Assembly: GCA_037447605.1 (NCBI GenBank)
Contig: CM074804.1
Location: forward strand, 4,513,911-4,577,910
Origin: Zygnema circumcarinatum
Taxonomy: Eukaryota; Streptophyta; Zygnematophyceae; Zygnematales; Zygnemataceae
Reading direction: 5' to 3'
Length of the DNA stretch: 64,000 nt
Both the position numbers and the translations under genes were made by a program. A model generated the notes under the pieces. The model was given only the letters and a program-made list of their open reading frames with translations, did no database searches and was not told the origin of the DNA. Of this stretch, positions 47,832 through 61,331 are shown piece by piece. How positions within the stretch are numbered: the first letter of the stretch is position 1; each line of letters opens with the position of its first letter.

Positions 47832-49318
47832 ATGGAGGCCCTGTGTAGGGTGCAGACTCATGCAGCCATGGGGCTGGCTGTATATAGGCCAGAGAATTCA
47901 GGAAGCTCCTGTAGCTCCTCCACAGCTGCCGTATACGAATACTGCTCTCTTGGCGGCAGAAAGAAGAACGGCAGCTGCAGCAGTTCTGCAAGGAGAAGCT
48001 CGATTTATGGCCAGAACATCCTGCAAGCAGTTGCTGGCAGCAAGAGAAGCACTTCATGGAGAGGAGGGAGAGTACAGGAGGTTCAGTGTGCCATTCAGAG
48101 CGTAACTGAAGCTGATTTTGAAGCTGAAGTATTAAAATCAAGTGTTCCTGTAATGGCCGACTTTTGGGCATCCTGGTGCGGCCCTTGCAGGCTTGTGGTT
48201 CCTGTCATCGAGGGCATTCAGAAGGTATTCCTTTTTCCTGGAACCTTTGCTTTAGGCACGGAGTAGTGCAATTTGAATGCTTGGAATGTGTGAGAGGTGT
48301 TGGGAAAGGGAGAGGAAGAGGATGGAAGTGGCGGAAAGGGCCAAAGGGAGAAAGAAAAAGTGAACGAGGTGGAGAGAGATGGGGAGCGGTGAAAGTGGAA
48401 AGAGGGATGGGGGATGAAAAAAGAGAGGCAGAGGGGAGGTGAGATAGGAAAGAGTCAGATTGAGACGGAGAGTGAGAGAGAGAGAGATGGTGCGGGGGAG
48501 ATAGAGAGCGCAAGCGATAGGGAGGCTAATCATTAGCATAATGAAATTGAAATGGTAGATGATCTACCCAGCGACAAGGACGAGAGATACTTTTTGAGGC
48601 AGCAGGCGAGAATGAGAGAAACTTCTCTTTTTCTTCTTGTATTATCAAACGTCGACACCTTAGCGTGAAAACGGTATATTTTTAGAACTATTTCTTTCAC
48701 GAACTTGTGCCAACAGGAACATTCGTTAGTAATTGCCGCGATCATTTTGTGACGCCATTAGTTGACGTTTAGTCTTTGCAGATATTTCAAAACTAAGTGT
48801 TATGAGTGTATACGGAAACATAGCTGTTAGGATGCGCAGAGGGAAGGGGCAGGCCGAATATCTGAAGTACATTTTTACCCAAGTTATTTTTAATGGTGTT
48901 GAAAGTGTATGACGTTCTGAGATGAAGAGTTATCAAGAAGGCAAAGATTGTGAGAGGCTTAAGCCGAGGCGTAAGGCACAGGTAGCTGTTTGGGAGTATG
49001 GGCTGTCCTGGAACCCATGAAGCCCTAATTTCCCAGGCATATTGACCAGGCCCTGCGTGAATTGCATTTCTTACTGTCTAACGTCTGTGATGAACGTGAA
49101 TGTTGATGCAGGAATATGGAGACAAATTGAAGGTGGTTAAGATCGAGACGGACCCGAACAAGACGTTGGTTGAGAAGTATAAAGTGTACGGCTTGCCTAC
49201 CATCATCTTGTTTGAGAACGGAGAGGTGGTTCCTGGAGGCCACATAGAGGGGGCCATCACGAAGGTGAAGCTGCAGACTCTGCTCAAGGAGAAGCTGCCG
49301 GCCCTCGTGGAGTCGTAG
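47832..49318 (+). CDS. TRXX: Thioredoxin x, chloroplastic
   Basis: Plastid thiol-disulfide oxidoreductase; x-type thioredoxins are known mainly as reductants of 2-Cys peroxiredoxin. Two exons, 47832-48224 and 49112-49318, give 199 aa. The first ~95 residues are Ser/Arg-rich without acidic clusters, as in a transit peptide. The thioredoxin fold starts near SVTEADFEAEVLKSSVPVMADFW, with active site WASWCGPCR. The second exon has VVKIETDPN, the cis-proline segment KVYGLPTIILF, NGEVVPGG and EGAITKVKLQTLL. KVYGLP, the VPG insertion and EGAITK distinguish type x from m, y and f. The intron lies directly after the active-site helix. A second thioredoxin-fold gene lies 1 kb downstream on the same strand. 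Confidence 0.93.
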
Positions 49319-50337
49319 GGAGAAGCCGCACAAAAGGAAAGATCAGGGAAGCACAGAGTTGAGCATGTCTATATATTTATTAATGTTTCGTTTAGTTAAG
49401 AGCACCCTCCGTTATGCGCATAGTGCATTAATTGGTTAAGTTTCCAAGTTTTTGTTCCGGATTTTTGGTTTTAAGTAGGAGTTTTGATCTGTTTGTTTGT
49501 CTGAATTCAATGTAAATCAAAAAGATGGACGTATGTGTGAGAATGACACGACGGTAACTGGTTTTTTGTAAGGGAGTAAATTTCAACCATTCGTTTTTCG
49601 GCCCTTTCCATGTACATACAGCCAGGAGTTGGCAACCTGTTGATGGCGGCTGACATCAAGCTTTGTCAATTTTATCGACTGTCCGGTTTCCAGTTTGCCG
49701 GTTCCGGTTTGCGGTTTGCTGCCGAGCCCAGTCACGGACCAACTTGTTCGGAAATATGCATTTAAAATGTCGCTCCATCACCGTCCTTCGTCCGGGCTGA
49801 CCCGAAAGTCTCAGCCTGCCCGCCGTCAGAATCTTTCGCCGTCCCAGCCAGTCCTGGTCCTGCGGCGTGGCCGCCCCGCAGCCAGAGGCGCCGCCTGCCC
49901 CCGCCGCAAAGTTTGGGTCGGGCACGCCCGAACTCGCGGAGGCGCCGCAATTATTTCAAACTGAGATGACGTCAGACAGATTGTACGAGTTTTCAAGGTA
50001 CGTCATCGCGCGTCATATGTGCGCGCATAGTGTCGTGCTGTACCAAAATGGTGATAAGCACAATGTACGGCGCCAAGGGACCTTCCTTTTCAGCCAATCA
50101 CGGAGGAGGAAAAGCTGCTTTGCCAGCGTGGCGGATGCTTATTGGCTGACCGTTGAGAATCAATCAATGAGCAGCCTCAGAATACCAACACGTGTAAGAG
50201 AAATTTGAGTAGATTTTTGTGAGCATGGAACCCGTTACTCACGACATAACTGGAACTGTGACATGGAGTCTTGAAACGTAATCCTTCTTTTTGCTTGGCT
50301 TCCCCATCGCAGCGCTGCTCTGCAGAGGCCGGTCGCC
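49319..50337. other. Intergenic between the two thioredoxin genes
   Basis: Thioredoxin x 3' flank on the left; GC-rich promoter-like DNA at 49780-49960 and a TGACGTCA site on the right, before the next ATG. No gene was recognised. Confidence 0.5.
49967..49974. promoter_or_regulatory. TGACGTCA palindrome (bZIP/TGA-type site)
   Basis: A perfect TGACGTCA, 364 bp upstream of the thioredoxin-like ATG. Such sites bind bZIP (TGA) factors in plants. Function here is a guess from position. Confidence 0.3.
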
Positions 50338-51910
50338 ATGGCGTCTCTCTCTCTGTCTGCGCCGGCGCGCCCACACGCTTCTGCAGATGCTAAATGCAGA
50401 GCCGCCGACATTGGCAGGGAAATGCTTTATGTCAGGAGTGCTGGAAACAGGACTCTCGCTGGTCGTGTCTTCGCACTTCCTATTTCGCAGAAGTCCCTGA
50501 AAGGAGGAGATTGTTGGCGTCCTCGGAGGTCTCTGAAGGTGCGGGCATTAAGTGCAGACGGGTTCTCTGGAGGAAATGGCAACGTGAAGGAGTTTTCCAA
50601 TAGTAAGCTTGCGTCAGTTCCTCCATTCTCTGGCATGTTTGCATGGTCTGACTCTTGTGCTGTTTCTAGTTGTTTGAAAGCGAAATGTAGTTTTTTATCA
50701 TGAATTTGAAGCGCTGGAGATTTTTTGGTCAAGAACATACGACCCGTTTATCTGGAAACCAATCTCTAATTTGAGACTGCTTTTTTTATACCTTCTTCTT
50801 CTCTTTTATATCTTCTTTTTTATTTTTGCGAGTATTGTCATTTGGTTTATACCCTTTCCCTGAAAATCCGTAAAAAGGTCAATATTTACTAATAGCCTTT
50901 CCTTTGACGTTGTTGCAGAGGATGAATTTATGAAATACATTGAAGAGGCTGGAAACAAACTGGTATGTTAACTGGATGATAGATCTTTTTGGCTTTGTTT
51001 TCCTTTTTTTCACTTCTTTGCAATTTTATATAGTGTTTTACCTTTCCGTTTTGGAAGCCACATTAAGTGGATGTTCGAGGCAAAGATAAGTCACCGTCTG
51101 TTTTTCCAGAATTGCAGAATTGCTGTTTTTCCAGTCATGCTTCGTTGATAAACAGCTTCTTACTGTCATATGGCCAACCTTTATCTGATGGGCCTTATTG
51201 GCTCTTTGTTCCACTATGCTGCAGGTGGTTGTGGATATCTCAACGAAGACCTGTGGCCCTTGTAAACTTATCTACCCAAAGTTTGTGCAGCTGAGCCTGG
51301 ACTTTCCAGACGCCGTCTTTTTGAAGATTATGGGCGACTCGGATGCTGACACTCGTGTAAGGACTGCTCCTACAACTGCCGAGCATCTTTCTATAGCTGA
51401 AGGCATCTCGCTTGTTTTTGGTGGTAAACTTGCTTCGTATATTATGATTCCTTTCTTCACTCTCTGCGGCAAGCAGGCTCTCGACTTTCAACAACTAAGC
51501 ATTCATTTTTTCTGAGGTCATTTGATAGCAAGTTTGCAATTGGACAATTTGATTTCTTAAATTTGGGGAGTGCTGGCAAGTCACTATGTGCAGCCGGCGG
51601 CAGGTTCGACGTTATTTGGTTATCCTTTCGTTGTGTTCCTTTGGTGTGAGACCGAAGCTAGCTCGAGGAAGGGTTTCCACTTTCTGCTCTCGCTTTCGCC
51701 CTTTTCTTCCTCTCTTGCAAAATAACGTCTAAATGCTTAGCGCAATCTTCCTATGCTTGTATGCAGGCTCTCATGCGTGAGTGGGGAGTACGATCAGTGC
51801 CTAACTTCCGCTTTTTCCAAAATGGATCGCTCATTCACTCACACACAGGGGCCAAGGAAGATGAGTTGCGCCGCAATTTTTTGAGCTTCTACTCCAAAGT
51901 TACTGTTTGA
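50338..51910 (+). CDS. CDSP32-like plastid thioredoxin, single module, TCGPC active site
   Basis: Four in-phase exons, 50338-50602, 50919-50962, 51225-51356 and 51767-51910, give 194 aa. About 80 N-terminal residues (MASLSLSAPARPHAS...) look like a plastid transit peptide. The module reads VVVDISTKTCGPCKLIYPKF, then FPDAVFLKIMGDSDADTR, and in the last exon MREWGVRSVPNFRFFQNG and HTGAKEDELRRNF. The redox CxxC is kept as CGPC, but the usual preceding Trp is Thr, as in the CDSP32 C-terminal module (HCGPC); MGD after the second strand also recalls CDSP32. CDSP32 has two tandem modules; this protein has one. The role is probably as a reductant of stress-related plastid proteins. The ATG has a good context (gccATGgcg). 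Confidence 0.87.
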
Positions 51911-53728
51911 TTTTTACACGTTGAGGATAAGCTTTATGCCAAAACTCAGGATGCAAAAGATCATTCTTCTTTTGGAAAAAAAGTATCTTATACAAATCCA
52001 GACAAGATTAGACATTGTAGAGCCATGTATAGGTCAGGGTGTGTGCAAGAAGTCCTGTAACCCTTCCATTTGCTTAACTGATCTCGCAGCTTCCAGTTGC
52101 AGGCTATGTCAGCTTTCTTGAGTCTGAGTTGAGATGACCACCGTGAATTCCCTGAAGATAAGCTGCTGCTCATAAATTCTACATGAGGGCCCGTAATTTA
52201 TTCCGCTCATAATGCAATGGAGCTTGATTGCTTTGCTGACGCTTTTGATTGTATTTTTGGAATGCTGCATCAGTGTAGGGTTTTACTCAGAAGCGATGCA
52301 GGATTTGCATTGCCATCAATTAGTTAATCTATTTTTGATTAAAAGACTGGCTTAATGCTTCTGGTGCTGCTCTGCTCTAAAATCCCTGAACAGCTTGCAA
52401 GCAAGGATTTCGAAGGAACAGGTTCAGGGCGTTCAGGAAACAGCAGTTCAGTTCAGAGTGCACGGTATCAAATTCAGGATTTAGGGAAAGCAAAATTTGT
52501 AGAAAAAATCAATGTTGAATCTTTGCAATCAATCAGTTCCAAATATACGCCATTGGAAGAACAACGGGTGACGTACGACCAACCTATTTACACTTCTGTA
52601 CACCTCCTGACTATTCTATCTTCAAGTTCTACCCACCACTTCAAGTTCTACCCACTAGGCAGTACCCTCCCTCATCTCTCTCATCCACCCTCCCGCTCTC
52701 CTTCTCCGTTCTCTCCTTCCACTCTACGTAAGCTTCTCCTAGCCGACAGCCACGTCAAACCAAAGGGAGAGTGAAAAACCAAAAGAACTGGGAGTGACCA
52801 GCACCTAAGCACGTCCCGCCTGGTCCTTATTTTCAGTCTATAATGAGCCGTGCTCTGAAGGCAAGTGCTTTGTCCTTCCTTGGTTCCTCCCACAGACTCC
52901 GTCTGGACGGGACCCTTCAGAGAGTCTACAATGTACACGAGAAAGGACTCTAAAGCGAGTCCCCAGGGCCTAATCACATTACCCGGACCACTCCCTAACC
53001 CGCTGCTCTCAGACTCCGAGGAAAATCGAATTTCAAGCGACGTTTTGACGCTCTCCGACTTTTCTGTACACCAGTTCCTATTCCCTCCCACGTCCCTGTC
53101 CAGATGAAACTGAATACTGGCATTGCCGCTATTCTTGGGCAATTGAATTAAGGTTCAGAGGTCACAGTCGGACCACAGGATGGGTTCAGGATGTTTGCCG
53201 CCCCCTCAGTTCCACGTTGTGGTGCTGCCGACAAAGCCATTTTCAAGTCTGCCAATGTGGGCGAAGCAGCTCAAAGTCAAACACCAAAGATGGTTAGGAC
53301 TCACAAACCAGTTTGCACAATGGGCGCAACTCTGCTACAGTACACCTTCGCACCACCTAAGGAGCCTGGGGACCTGAAAGGCACCACTGCAAATCCCGGA
53401 CGGGCAGAGAGAAAGGTCTTGAATCAACAGTATGTCCCCGTAGATTGTCACAATATGCCCAAACGACATGAGCTGTTCAAATGCGCCTAAAAAACCATAA
53501 ACACTAGACGTGTGCTTGTAAAGCCAAGGACTGTTTAGGTGCGCCCATAACGCCATGGACAGCCTAGGTCTGACTGTAAAGGCATAACCCTTCTAGGCTT
53601 TGTGAGGTAAAAGCGTAAGCCTTCCCACCTGCGAAACCTATAAGCAATAAACTCGCATATTGAACACATCAGGGTACAAAAGCTTTCTACTTGTACAGAA
53701 AGTGGCGATAGTACGACTTTACCAAAGG
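51911..53728. other. Intergenic between convergent thioredoxin-like and ATG18-like genes
   Basis: 3' flanks of both genes. A 99-codon plus frame at 53191-53490 and its overlapping neighbour resemble nothing I know. No RNA or repeat family was recognised. Confidence 0.5.
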
Positions 53729-56700
53729 CTAGGTCATCCCTTTTTGTACAGGCGTAGGGTTTGAGAGCACAGAAATACCTTCATCTGGAGGTCCGAAATC
53801 CCACCCGTCCATGGAATTCTCACGGCTATGGTGGAAACGATCATGGTTTTGTTGCCCAAAAGGGTCGTCCTCCCCATGCATAATGCCTTCGATAGTCAAA
53901 TGTTCCTGCTCCTCAGCTCCAAGCCTCTCCCCTATCTCCCTCTCTGGTTCTAAGCAATAAACAGCTTCGTTCACTATGCCATCTCGTTCTCGAGATTCGT
54001 TGAGTGCGCCGGCTGTCTCCCCTCTTCGATCTTCCAACCAATTGGCTCTTCCCTCTTCATTTTCTCTCTCATTCCGAGCCCAAGAAGCACTTCCATCTGT
54101 CCATCCAAAAGCATTGCCTCGCCTTGGTAAGGAAGACTCACAAAACTCACCTTTCATTCCGTCACAGGCGCCCACTCCCTCTTTTCGATTCTCCATTATA
54201 AACAGACCCTCATTATCTGAGGCACCTGTACCAAAACCGTTACTACCCCCAAAACCCCCCCTAACCTGCAAACTCCCTATATTCCCATTAGTCTGTGACT
54301 GCTGTGAACTCCCTCGTCTATTGCTTTCCTTCAGACTCCAATCTGGATTGGAGCTGAAGGGATTAAAGATCTCTCCTGTTCCCTCACTGCTGGACACATT
54401 ACGGGCTGTAACTTTGCTACTCCCCATCAAAGCCTTATCCGATGCTTCTTGCGTTGCCAGGTTAGACGGACGGGAAGGTCGGAAAGAAGTCGCTTGCAGA
54501 GGGGGAGAGGGAGCTGATTCACAAGAGGACACGGGAGTGCTCTCTCCCGACATCTCTGCTGACTCTGCAAGCAGCTCCCCACGCAGGAAGCAGTTCTCTA
54601 TGAGAAATGAACTTGGACGACGTTATCCTGCACAGAAAAGTGACGGAAGCAGGGGAATGCAACTTGTGAGCTGTGCAGGATTGTGTACCTGACCCATGTT
54701 GAGAATGGCCATCATCAGCTGCCAAAGCCGCGCTGCCATCAACACAGCCAAACGGTGCCAAGTGTCCTCCACCCCGCTGAGAGACAGGACCCGTTTCCCA
54801 CTCTTCCCCCCCAAATCCGTTTGGAAAGTTCCTCCCTTCATACCCTTGTCCAGCTCCTCCCATTCCCATTCCGATTCCCATTCCACCATATCCTTCGTGA
54901 GATTGCGCGTTTTGGACAGCCCAGTTTCCATTGCTGGCCTCTAAAAGTCCATTGTTCCGCATGACAGATGCAGAATGGCCATTGTCGCGGAAGGGAGAAT
55001 CATTCCTTAGGACCATTCCCACACCATAATCCACATGGAAAAGGCCATTTGGAAGAGATCCGTTTGATCCGGCAGTTTTCTGTTCAGTTCCTGCTGACCT
55101 TCCAAAATCTTCGACTCCATGTCGCCAATGTGAACCCGGACTGGTTCCGTTAATAGTTGAAGGGTAATTTCCGTTAACCCCAACCGAAATAGAGCTACCG
55201 GAATGAATGATGATTGGACCTGCAGCTGTTGGAACCTCAAATCCCATTTTTTGTCCATTCAAAATTTCCCTTCCCTGTCTATCAGTCGACAGCCCATACT
55301 TGTCTCGAATATCTTCACCAGATCGAACGGGACTCATTCGCAAAACTGAATTTCCTGTTTGAGTGGTTCCGTTCCTATCCCTGTACCAACACAGGCATTA
55401 CCAGGTCAGCTATTCATAGTGAATGATATTATCATTCTAAAGCATGACACACTGGGTGTGGCACTGGCATGTTGGGAAATCTTATACGCAGCTTGCAATC
55501 CCATAACTTCAGTACAAGTCTGGAAATATATTCAGTGTGAACCTGCATGTATCGGCAGCAATGACCAAAGAGGGGGCGTGCTTCAGAACAAAGAAGAGAG
55601 TGTACCGACAAGAGTCCAAAGAAAATGGCACAAAAATAGGATTGTCGGACTGCATGCCTGTCACATCCTATCTCATAAAGAAAGGGGGAAAAGCGACATT
55701 AAAAGGGTCCTGTTTTGCAGCTGAAATTCCACACCTTGTGCTATGCGATCCCACAAAAGCCCCTTCAGAGCGTTCACACAATGGAACAAGATCCCGTCTC
55801 CGTACTTCAATAGATCGCGTTGGTATCTCTTCAATGTTCATATCAGTGATGCCCTGCAAAGTAATCAAATTTGAGGAAGAACTGATACTTCCACTATTAC
55901 TGCTACTGCCATTACTACTAGCACCACTGCCACCACTTGACGCACTCCCACCGCTTGGTCCATGAAGAAGGTCGTGAAAATGGATCTAATCCAACAACAC
56001 ACCCAGGCGAACAATCAGGTTTTGATTTTCAAGTTTTCAACAACGGAAAATTATGGAGTTTCAAGTGCTTCAGCTACAAGTCGTGTGTTTTGTACGGAAA
56101 CTCACATGAGGCCTGGCCCAGATCGGAACTGAACGGCCATGATGTGCTTGCATGACTTCTGCATTTGACATAAACCATCGCTGCATCTCCTCAGCATTCG
56201 CACCTTCTCGGCCTCCCTCTCCTTCTCCTCCTGCAGAGAGAGCCAATCCTCCCTCATCTTGCTCTCTCCCTCCCCACTTGCTATGACTCGCAACACTCTG
56301 TAAACTCTCATCCCTCTCCACCCAGCCGGGTCTTCTACAAACATCCCACTTCTCCAGGGGCTGAATCTCCAACCTTAGCTCAGGTGCTGGAGTTGACTCT
56401 ACTCCAGAAGCACTTCCATGACCGTAGGAGACTCCTGTACCCTGTCTCTCACTCTCTCCCGTAGCATAGGGCTTCAGGAGATACCGAATGAGATGACCCA
56501 CTGGAGATAGCACCCACAGCTGCGCACTAAGGCAGCTACCACTGCTGGAAGCTCCTTCCACTTCTCCTCCACTATGGAAGGCAACAGCTACCGCGCCGGA
56601 AATGCCATTAGGCCTCCCTGCAGCTGTAGCAGCTACTCCAGTAACACTACCTGCCCATCCCCCAGTACCATTCTTGATCCTGCTTACCACAGTCAGAGTA

Positions 56701-59700
56701 ATAGGAGGAGGGGGTGAAGGAGCAACCGAAGGATGAACTCGCAAGGGTGTGTGAGGTGACCACCATGGGAGGGAGAGAGCAGCTGGTATTGAAGAAGCCA
56801 TGGACCCATCACTGGGAGGAGCAGCATGAGTCTCAGGTCCCACAGGGCCTCCAAAGGGGGATATAGCATAAAGGTGGGTTGTGCCCCTAGTGGAGCTGAC
56901 CGCAATCCAGCGGCTGTCACTGCTAAATGTGATGTCTTGAATCACCTGCATTCCCCAACATCTCGTATTCATAATAAATTCAATCAAGTTCTGCAGCAGG
57001 CTGTACATGGAGGAAGCTTGGGCATCAAACTCAAGCATAAAGAATGTGAAAATGATTAAAGCGTCAGACACGACTCACGATTATGTGAGTTCAGCTGATC
57101 TGTTTTAGAAGCTTGCAAACTTGAAAGCTATGTTAGGTTGCTTTGGTTTTCATTGTTGGACATTAGCAGACGGTATGCCCGTCTAGAAATCCTTTCGTTC
57201 AATTGAGGTTGATGCAAGGAGCCACAGCTGGAGGGACCTTACAGCATTGGTGAGACCTCTGTACAGTTTATACAAATGGACATGGGCTGCACTTGTGTCA
57301 CCTCCCTGCAGAAGGAAAGGACAAGGTTTGAGGGTTGATCGTAGAGGTTTTTTTGCACATTCCCTCAGAAAATATACTTCTCTAATAGACTTAAACAAAG
57401 CAGCATCCACGAGCCAAGAAAAGGAACAAAGAGAACAGGACGAGACAGGCATGACGTGGAGATAGTCATAAGATGCTGAGATGTGGATTGTGCGATACTG
57501 ATTGAGAGAGATTGAGAGCCTCTTCTTACCGTGCCGTGACATCCCGTTGTTAAGCGGAAAACATTCAGATTATGGCCACAAACGGAAGCGGTGACAAGGA
57601 GAGTTCCGCTTGGGTCGAATGCAAGGGCGCTAATGGGGCTGGAATGAGCTCGAAACTGAGCTACAACACCTTTGCTCACAACATCCCGCACTATCACCTG
57701 CGAATCCAACACGGGCAGATATATTGTACAGAAAAGCAGCTAAAAAAATGGGGGAACAAATATAAAAACCAGAGCGCTCTTCCAATGCATCATACATACA
57801 TCCAATATCTATGAAATTTGAGACGGATTTCACAAGCTATAGATGCACGGGTAAGGCCAATGCAGCTTTCACGTCTGATACATGTCCGGCCTCCCTCTCC
57901 ACTCACCATGCCTCCGTGCTCAAGTTCAGCACCCACAGGAGCTTGCCGAGGTGTTGAGCTGCCGCTTTTAGGGCTTATCCCTCCACCTCTAGGAGCACTT
58001 GTTCCATCAAGCACTAAGTCTGACCAATACTTGGAAACGGTCTTATACCCCATATCTCCAAGAGTGACGATACCAGCTGCAAGGTGTCGGCTAGACTCCT
58101 TGGCATAGTGAGCAACTAGGGCGGCACTACCTCCACCATTTGCAGGAGATGTAGAAGGAGAAGCTCCGGGAGAAGGAGAGAGATGTTGCGGAGATACTCG
58201 ACCAGTAGAGGGAAGGAGAGGCTGATTTGCAGCATATGCAAGCCACCGGGGGCCCAATGCCATGGCTCCATGGAGAGTGGTGTGAATTCCAGGAACTGCT
58301 TGCGGGGCTGGGTAGCTCAAAACTGTGAAGACGTTTTCGTAGGTAATGGCATCGAAGCAGAAAATCTACATGCATTGCAAAGGCGGGAGATAAAATATTG
58401 GCACAAGTCAGGCTCGAATGGTCTTTTAAGAAAGAGACTAAGTTCAGATGACTCCGTTTCTTACTGGCGCGACCTTAAAAAACAAAGAAAAGTGTGACCA
58501 TCTTTGCCATTTCAAAGCGAGAGACAGCAAACTTGTTTCAGAGGAAGGAAAAAGACCAATGATGGCCTGGTATTGCAGCGTGAGATAGACTAAACATGAG
58601 ACTTAAAAGGTATATGAAGACAACAAAGGGAGAAGGGAGAACTTTTTTCAGAACACATACCTGTGTTGCCAGCGCAACAACCACAAGCCTGCAGCTGCAC
58701 CGAAGGGCCACCACGGGTGCTGCAAACTCGAGCGTATGCACATACATGTGATGTTGCAGGGAGTAGAATCTAACAGCTGCTACATCAGGCTTGCTCTGCG
58801 CCGCCCCAGAATGGGTCCCAAAACTTTCTGCATAGCCTTGCTGCTGGTTTCCATATCCCCCGCCTTGACTACCATAGAACCTTGCTCCTTGACCTCCTCC
58901 CGCATCGGTAGAGAGGGAGGCTACCACAGCTAGGAGAGGGCCGGCGTTATGGCGGGGGCTGTCAGACGGAATGGGCAAAATTGGACGAGGAAGGAGGTGC
59001 AGGCAAGGAGTGGGCCCATCCCTTCGAGAGACGAGCTCTCTCACATTGGATGCTTCATGAACATCCCAGACTTGGAATCCGTTGGCGTATGTGAGAAGCA
59101 GGACATGGCGAAGTTGAAAAGGACCTAAATCCAGAATATCGAACCCGGCCCATTGCACCTGACAGCAGAATAAAAGGAGCGGATACTTAGGGAGAGTAGT
59201 TTTCATGAAGGACTCGATGAAGCAGATGAAGCAGTCAGCACACACAGCACTTCACATGTCCTGTACATTCCAGACTATTGTCACATAGGGCCTGTAAAAA
59301 AAGAAGGCGACGCGATTTGAGTCTCCTCCAACTTTAAACTGAATGGCGCAGAAGTCCTTTATGAATATACAGGACGATGCTCCAATGCTCTTGTGCTGGT
59401 GAGAATCCCACAATTTTTCTTTCTTGCTTAGCCAAAGACGTAAACAGACTCTTGAAAAAATCAAGAAAAAGTAAATCTCTCCTTCGAATCTTTCCCCGCT
59501 CACCTTCCATTCGTTATGCACCTTCCACATACAAGTCAAATACATACAAGATTGCTTATACATGTGCCGAAAGACCACTGGAGGATTCAATCCTACTTTG
59601 CAGTCCCTTCATTAAGAGGTCAACAAGGCCATCGTCAACTGAAGCAACCTTCTGTTGCTGTCTTCTATATTACAACAGAATATGGCAGCAGAACAGTAGA

Positions 59701-61331
59701 TCCACACTCAAATAATGCCCGTGACAAAAGACGTGATTGGCTCAGCCAAGAAGGAAACAGGAAAGCGAATTTCATTTGCCCATCTCAGGTGAGGTGACGA
59801 TTAAGGAAGCAAAATCCACTGAACTGAACACAAGGATACATCTACAAGCAACAAGGTCGCGCCACCAGGATGGTCCGTATTCTTCACCTAAAACTATCTC
59901 GAAACTGGCAGACTTGGCAAAGAATGAGATGGTAACTGCCGATATCCCCACACCTAACCCCACTCAACTCTACTGGAACGGATATGCCTGGAGGACGCAT
60001 GAAGAGCATGTTCTCTCAGAAGACCTCAGGGTTGTATGGAACCGCACCAAAAAGCTCCTTCTCCCTTCTTTATCTATTAATCATGCTCAATGAACTAGAC
60101 TACGAAATGAAGTGCATCCTTCCACAACAACAAATAGTACGAGAGGAATAGGCATGAATCTTCCCTGACGTCAAAAAATTTCTCAGTAAAACTCTCCCCT
60201 CTCCTCTTTTTTCTGTACAGCACATTCCAAATGTGTTCCACAACTAGTTGCTTTAAGTTTAACGAATGAAAATTTCGACTACATGCTTAAGTCAATGCTA
60301 TAAATGAAGAGAAGGAATATAAAGCTTCAGGACAAGACAACTTTCCCTAAGTAACAAAACTTGGACGAGACAACGAGTAACGATAAACATTGAACTCAGG
60401 AACCCTAGAGACGCCTGCAGAAGAAATAAATCGGAAATAATCCAGTCTAAAGTTATCCGCAGATTTCCAAGACGACAAGACTTCCGGTCTTTCAGTACAT
60501 AACGTGAAAGAAACGAACGCATATAGTACTTGAATTCCGTAGAGTACTTTCCAAGAAGGAACTATTGACTTGGACCATAAGGCCACATCCGTAAAGACTT
60601 CGACAAGACGTTGCTTTATATGTAAGGAACTAATATTCCATAATACACAACTGTTATCCACACATCTCCTGTCCACTTGAAAAAATAAGCAAGACATCTG
60701 AGGTGCTCCCATGCCTATTCTCTTTCCCCTGTGAAAGAAACGAAAAAGTACTAACCGTCAAATGCTGCCTGAACATTGGCGGAGGAATGACCAGCATGTA
60801 TGTATAATCCACGATTGAACCTAATCAAATAAAGAGTGCTTGGATAAAGTGCATTTAGACCGCCATGACGACTTCCTTGCAGTATTAACAAGGGTTCATA
60901 TTTGATACTGAATGGCAAAGACTTTACACCATGCCTACATAGAGACCGCCTCCAAGAGTACCATCCATTTCAACATTCCCAGAACCCCGTCCTGAAACGA
61001 TGCTCTCCCGTCCGGGAATCGCCAAAAAACCCTTAAATGTTTATCCGGATCCTTCTTGCAAGCCAAAAAGTCACCGATGAGGGCCTAAAAATGCGTGTAG
61101 CACTGAACATATCATATCACTGACCTGCTCCCGCCGCCTATCGTCATCCGAAGTTGCCACTCCTGCAGCCATGGCTGCTCCAGCTGTCCGTACAGAGGAA
61201 GCAATACTCCCTGCATTTGCAGAAACACTGCGAAGATAACTGGAAAGGGCTCGAAAGGAATTGGGAAGGAAGGCAGAATTATTGACGGAACAGTCTCTGC
61301 TCTGCACTGGCGAAATCCCATCGTTCCTCAT
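53729..61331 (-). CDS. ATG18: ATG18/BCAS3-like WD-repeat protein (plant ATG18f/g/h type)
   Basis: Autophagy-related beta-propeller protein of the large plant ATG18 class, which carries a C-terminal BCAS3 region. Nine in-phase exons give about 1348 aa: 61125-61331, 58661-59158, 57907-58365, 57530-57697, 57243-57305, 56106-56945, 55735-55985, 54689-55380, 53729-54597. Family signatures: FLPNSFRALSSYLRSVSANAG, GPFQLRHVLLLTYANGFQVW, EASNVRELVSRRDGP, VRFYSLQHHMYVHTLEF, GPRWLAYAAN, YKTVSKYWSDL, QFRAHSSPISALAFDPSGTL, ASVCGHNLNVF, HLYKLYRGLTNA, SLPWWS and KWDVCRRPGWVE. The PI3P-binding FRRG position reads LYRG. The C-terminal ~550 residues are Gly/Asn/Ser-rich and poorly conserved. Intron 1 is ~1.97 kb. 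The ATG at 61331 matches the family start; the extreme C-terminal exon end is uncertain. Confidence 0.9.
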
